Source: Yoonia sp. (lineage in GTDB: Bacteria; Pseudomonadota; Alphaproteobacteria; Rhodobacterales; Rhodobacteraceae). From it: a stretch of 9,434 nucleotides of DNA. The position numbers were made by a program, and so were the translations under genes. Under the pieces are notes generated by a model. The model was not told the origin of the DNA. It ran no database searches and worked only from the letters and a program-made list of their open reading frames with translations. The stretch is taken from the NCBI GenBank assembly GCA_020627605.1, contig JAHDGO010000007.1, forward strand, positions 11,024 through 20,457, read 5' to 3'. Below, piece by piece: positions 6,510 to 9,434 of this stretch (the first letter of the stretch is position 1; each line of letters begins with the position of its first letter).

Positions 6510-8798
6510 ATGAACAAAGCCATCACCGACGGGATCGTCTTTCAACCGCTGCCATTCTCTGCCGGGCTGTCCATCTGGTCTGCGGGCGATGGCACGCCGG
6601 GCACCACCAACTATGCCATCAGCGGATCGGGTGTGTTCGTGGCGGCCGATCAGGATTTTAGCGGCTGTCTGGAAGTGTTGAAAACCGATGCAACGGCGCG
6701 TGTGCGGTACATGGGGGAAACGCCAATCTTGCCGGGCTGCTATCTGCAGGTCACAGCCCGGATCAAGGCGGTATCGGGCCCGTTGCCCGCTGTCAGCATC
6801 AGTGGCTGGGCCGGTGTCGTGGGCGGCATCCAGCTGCCCGCTTTGCCGGAAACCGGGCCAGCGGTGCAGTTGACCACATACGGAGAGGTGGTCGAGGTCC
6901 GTGCCATCGTGGCCACTGCCGATCGCACCGGTGTCGACATGGCCTGGACCGGCGCGCAATACGGGCATCTGGGCATCAATCTGACAGGCCCGACGGGTGG
7001 CGTCGTGCGGCTGGATGATCTGACGATTGAGGATGTCTCTTCCGTCTTTACCCGCGATCTGGTCGGGCTGGTCGATGTCCGCGACTACGGCGCTGTGGGG
7101 GATGGTGTCACCGATGACAGCGCGGCCTTCAACGCTGCTGACGCAGCCGCCAATGGCCGCACGGTGATGGTGCCGGATGGCGTCTATCTGCTGGAAGACA
7201 ACGTCACGATGCAGAACCCGGTGCGCTTTGAAGGGCGGATCATGCAGACGCCGGATTTCCGTTTCATCATGCAGCAGGACTACAACTACGACACTTATCT
7301 GGCGGCGTTTCAGGATGAGGAACTGGCGTTCAAGAAGGCCTATCAGGCGTTGATCAACTTCTCTGACCACGACTCTCTGGATTTGTGCGGGCGGCGGGTG
7401 TTGCTGACTGAGCCAGTGGATATGCAGGCAACCGACCCGTCCCGCATCCGGTTCGAGACCCGCCGCGTGATCCGCAACGGACAGTTTCAACCCGACGACA
7501 GCGCGTCATGGGACACTGTTGTTGTGACCTCTCAGGCGACCTATGCCGCCAGCAATGACAACGAGCTGACCAATGTCGCCAATGTCGGCAGCATTGCTGT
7601 TGGATCGCTGGTAACGGGCAATGGCGTCGGGCGCGAGGTCTACGTGACCTCTGTCAACACCGGTGCCGATACGGTGGAGTTGAGCCGCCCACTCTACGAT
7701 GCTGAAGGCACGCAGACCTTCACCTTCACCCGGTTCCAATACATGCTGGATTTCTCCGGCTACGAAAAGCTGAGCCAGTTCATTCTGGACGATATCGAGT
7801 TTCAGGGCCGTGGCATCGCCAGCGGGATCATGATGGCCCCTGACGGGTTTACCTTTCACGTGCGCGACTGTTTCATCAACCGCCCCAAGGACCGCGCGCT
7901 GACCTCACCCGGGCGCGGGTGTCAGGGGATGATGATTGATCGCTGTCAGCTGATCTCTGACGAGCAGGACGTGAACGTGACCTCGCGCGTCAGCGTGGGC
8001 ATGAACGCCAACGCCAATGACGTGAAAATCCGCGACAACCGTGTCAGCAAGTTCCGCCATTTCTGTGTGCTGGCGGGGACGGGCAACCTGATCAATGGCA
8101 ACCACTGGTTTTTGGGCGATGATGCTGTGAACGGGCTGCGCCTTGGCGGCGTGATCTTTACCCAGACCAACCCCAAAAGCATCGTCACCGGCAATTACTG
8201 CGACAACAGTTTCATTGAATGGACCAATGAACATGACGCCACCCCGGCGCTGGGCGCGCAGTTTTCCTTTGGCGGTCTGACGATCACCGGCAACAGTTTC
8301 ACGACCAATGATGTATCCGACGCGTTCCGCTTCATCGTGATCAAGCCCTATGGCCCCGACCATTTCATCAACGGGTTTGCGGTGATCGGCAATGTCTTCC
8401 GCTCTCTCAATGGCCGGATCGACCGGGTGGAGGGCGTGGACACCACCTTTGCCGGATTGAACCTGACGCGCAGCCGCGATTGCGATTTCGTCGGCAACAC
8501 ATTTCACAACGTCAATGATCCGGCGCGCAACCCCGCACATCTGACTTATGACCGCCCGTCAGAGGCCAGCACTTGGGTGATGGACACCGGCGCGGCCCTG
8601 CCATTTGGCGGTGTTGCGCGCAGTGTTGAAAGCGTCATGCCGCAAGGCGATATCACCAACAGCAGCAATAGCCGGGTTTACACTTTGCCGTGGTCGCTGG
8701 GGGAGCAGGGCGGCGATGGCCGCTCGGTCCATCTGAACTGGTCACAGGCTGTTAAGGGCTCTGTCCGCTATGCGGTGCGGATGGATGAAACCACCTGA
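6510..8798 (+). CDS. Right-handed beta-helix protein (pectate lyase / GH28-related superfamily), possible spike or tail-fibre type
   Basis: This 762-residue protein has three parts. Residues 1 to about 185 form a beta-sandwich-like domain (start MNKAITDGIVFQPLPF, later RYMGETPILPGCYLQVTARI and HLGINLTGPTGGVVRLDDLTIED). Residues about 188-235 carry the Pectate_lyase_3 signature DVRDYGAVGDGVTDD..AF with VMVPDGVYLL. The rest is a right-handed beta-helix with repeated Gly-Asn turns (INGNHW, VTGNYCDN, ITGNSF, VIGNVF, VGNTFHN at about 525-665), and a small beta-rich C-terminal domain lies at about 675-762. There is no signal peptide or membrane anchor. The ATG at 6510 has AAGGGGG 10 bases upstream; a GTG at 6465 lies inside the leader hairpin and is rejected. 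Enzyme activity is not shown, as such folds also serve as phage tailspikes. The gene stands alone with its own terminator. I recall related proteins across Rhodobacteraceae, annotated only as GH28-related. Confidence 0.85.
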   Translation: MNKAITDGIVFQPLPFSAGLSIWSAGDGTPGTTNYAISGSGVFVAADQDFSGCLEVLKTDATARVRYMGETPILPGCYLQVTARIKAVSGPLPAVSISGWAGVVGGIQLPALPETGPAVQLTTYGEVVEVRAIVATADRTGVDMAWTGAQYGHLGINLTGPTGGVVRLDDLTIEDVSSVFTRDLVGLVDVRDYGAVGDGVTDDSAAFNAADAAANGRTVMVPDGVYLLEDNVTMQNPVRFEGRIMQTPDFRFIMQQDYNYDTYLAAFQDEELAFKKAYQALINFSDHDSLDLCGRRVLLTEPVDMQATDPSRIRFETRRVIRNGQFQPDDSASWDTVVVTSQATYAASNDNELTNVANVGSIAVGSLVTGNGVGREVYVTSVNTGADTVELSRPLYDAEGTQTFTFTRFQYMLDFSGYEKLSQFILDDIEFQGRGIASGIMMAPDGFTFHVRDCFINRPKDRALTSPGRGCQGMMIDRCQLISDEQDVNVTSRVSVGMNANANDVKIRDNRVSKFRHFCVLAGTGNLINGNHWFLGDDAVNGLRLGGVIFTQTNPKSIVTGNYCDNSFIEWTNEHDATPALGAQFSFGGLTITGNSFTTNDVSDAFRFIVIKPYGPDHFINGFAVIGNVFRSLNGRIDRVEGVDTTFAGLNLTRSRDCDFVGNTFHNVNDPARNPAHLTYDRPSEASTWVMDTGAALPFGGVARSVESVMPQGDITNSSNSRVYTLPWSLGEQGGDGRSVHLNWSQAVKGSVRYAVRMDETT

Positions 8799-8824
8799 TC
8801 GCAACCGAACGCGGCGGTTTTGTG

Positions 8825-8851
8825 AAAGGGCATCCTGCGGGGTGCCCTTTT
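8825..8851 (+). terminator. Rho-independent terminator after the beta-helix gene
   Basis: An 11-bp stem (arms 8825-8835 and 8840-8850, AAAGGGCA with TGCCCTTT outermost, one G-U pair inside) with a TGCG loop begins 27 bases after the stop. The T run is short (TTTT, partly within the stem). It should separate the beta-helix gene from ureD. Confidence 0.72.
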
Positions 8852-8863
8852 GGCATCTGGTGA

Positions 8864-8882
8864 CTGCCTGCAAATTAGGCAG
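8864..8882. repeat. Small inverted repeat in the beta-helix/ureD intergenic region
   Basis: CTGCCT and AGGCAG form a perfect 6-bp inverted repeat around the 7-base AT-rich loop GCAAATT. A second short one (ACGCC with GGCGT) lies at 8886-8901, and a run of six Ts at 8912-8917 stands apart from both. The 229-base gap from 8799 to 9027 otherwise shows only the terminator and no clear promoter boxes. The repeat could be an operator for the urease genes or chance structure. Confidence 0.25.
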
Positions 8883-9027
8883 CTGACGCCAATGCGGGCG
8901 TGTCTGGGTGGTTTTTTGTCCCTCTGGTCTGGTGTTCCCGCCGCAGCCTTTGCCAATGTAGCCCCGAGGATTTTGTTGCCGGGGGGCCGCCATCACACGT
9001 CTTGCCAAGATCGATGCTGCCGAGGCT

Positions 9028-9434
9028 GTGCCCGCTGTCCCGCGTGCGCAGGGTGCGTTGCACCTGCGGGCCAAACGGCGCGGCGCCGATACGGTGATCG
9101 CCGATCTGCGGCAAGAGGGCGCGCTGAAGGCGCTGTTCCCAAAGGTGCGCGGCACGGCGCTTGATGCGGTGTTCCTGAACACCGCTGGCGGTCTGACCGG
9201 TGGCGACCGCATGGCGATTGACCTTGATGTCGGACCCGACGCCCATGTTGTCATGTCCTCGCAAGCGGCAGAGCGTGGCTATGGCGCGCAGCCGGGGCAG
9301 GTGGCGTTTGCGCATGTCAAAATGTCTGTCGCTCCCGGCGGGCGCATTGACTGGTTGCCGCAGGAAACCATTCTGTTTGATCGCGCCGCCCTGCACCGCC
9401 GGATGGAGGTGCACCTGACCGGGGACGCAACTGC
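9028..9434 (+). CDS. ureD: Urease accessory protein UreD (N-terminal part, partial)
   Basis: The frame runs off the right edge with 135 codons visible. UreD (UreH) is the scaffold that, with UreF and UreG, delivers nickel to apo-urease in the cytoplasm. Counting from the GTG at 9028, the hallmarks are ALKALFPK, NTAGGLTGGD (residues 51-60), QAAERGYGAQPG (79-90) and WLPQETILFD (109-118), all typical of UreD. The gene usually opens a ureDABCEFG operon, so urease structural genes probably follow to the right. The start is uncertain. The frame is open back to TAG at 8959-8961 but has no ATG, GTG or TTG before 9028. That GTG has GAGG only 2 bases away and gives a shorter than usual N-terminus. An in-frame ATC at 8992 lies 5 bases after a G6 run. 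Confidence 0.88.
   Translation, partial: MPAVPRAQGALHLRAKRRGADTVIADLRQEGALKALFPKVRGTALDAVFLNTAGGLTGGDRMAIDLDVGPDAHVVMSSQAAERGYGAQPGQVAFAHVKMSVAPGGRIDWLPQETILFDRAALHRRMEVHLTGDAT

Noticed and set aside
6438..7490. Long open frame of 350 codons on the minus strand, opposite the beta-helix gene
   Set aside because: It mirrors the codon structure of the plus-strand gene in high-GC DNA. The product is rich in His, Arg, Gln and Asp with no domain pattern, and the plus-strand frame has clear family motifs.
7905..8540. 211-codon open frame on the minus strand near the end of the beta-helix gene
   Set aside because: Its low-complexity Val/Ala/His/Asp-rich product and exact opposition to beta-helix repeats mark it as a shadow frame.
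8886..8917. ACGCC/GGCGT hairpin and six-T run as a second terminator
   Set aside because: The T run begins 10 bases after the stem and the stem is only 5 bp, so it does not form an intrinsic terminator.
8892..9164. Plus-strand frame starting MRACLGGFLSLWSGVPAAAFA, looking like a signal peptide
   Set aside because: After the first 20 residues it runs through ureD in the wrong frame as Cys/Arg-rich sequence, and there is no ribosome site before the ATG.
8742..9414. Two minus-strand open frames (8742-9254 and 8875-9414) across the terminator region and ureD
   Set aside because: They run antisense through a terminator and a conserved UreD frame and are rich in Arg, Pro and Ser without any motif.

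Overview
The window looks like a piece of an alphaproteobacterial chromosome, most likely a Rhodobacteraceae (roseobacter-type) genome. The reasons are the moderately high GC content, the tightly overlapped genes, a class I lysyl-tRNA synthetase, a DUF4864 protein, a TerB-fold protein of the kind seen in this family, and the start of a urease locus. These calls come from reading motifs and comparing them with remembered family features. No database search was possible.

Layout: Positions 1-2835 (minus strand) hold a four-gene operon read right to left: an L-2-haloacid-dehalogenase-type HAD hydrolase, an alpha/beta hydrolase, a PLP-dependent threonine/serine dehydratase, and an endonuclease/exonuclease/phosphatase-family protein cut by the window edge. 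Each junction overlaps by 1-4 bases (TGATG or ATGA), so translation is probably coupled. Divergent from it is a SlyD-like FKBP peptidyl-prolyl isomerase (2962-3396, plus) with a strong intrinsic terminator. Convergent to that is a small TerB-like protein (3450-3872, minus). A divergent intergenic region with a perfect 8-bp inverted repeat (3945-3963) separates it from class I lysyl-tRNA synthetase (3984-5552, plus).

After lysK comes a small TfoX-like gene broken by a single in-frame TAA (5576-5920), then a secreted DUF4864 protein (5975-6376). Next is a large gene (6510-8798) for a 762-residue right-handed beta-helix protein of the pectate-lyase / GH28-related superfamily. It has no signal peptide, its own leader hairpin and its own terminator. 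The window ends in the 5' part of ureD (urease accessory protein), whose start codon is not obvious.

Most genes are ordinary housekeeping or catabolic genes. The points most worth a second look are the beta-helix protein, whose architecture resembles phage tailspikes and might belong to a gene transfer agent; the cleanly interrupted TfoX-like gene; the anomalous 5' end of ureD; the palindrome upstream of lysK; and the structured leader of the beta-helix gene. I saw no tRNA, rRNA, CRISPR array, insertion sequence or prophage block.
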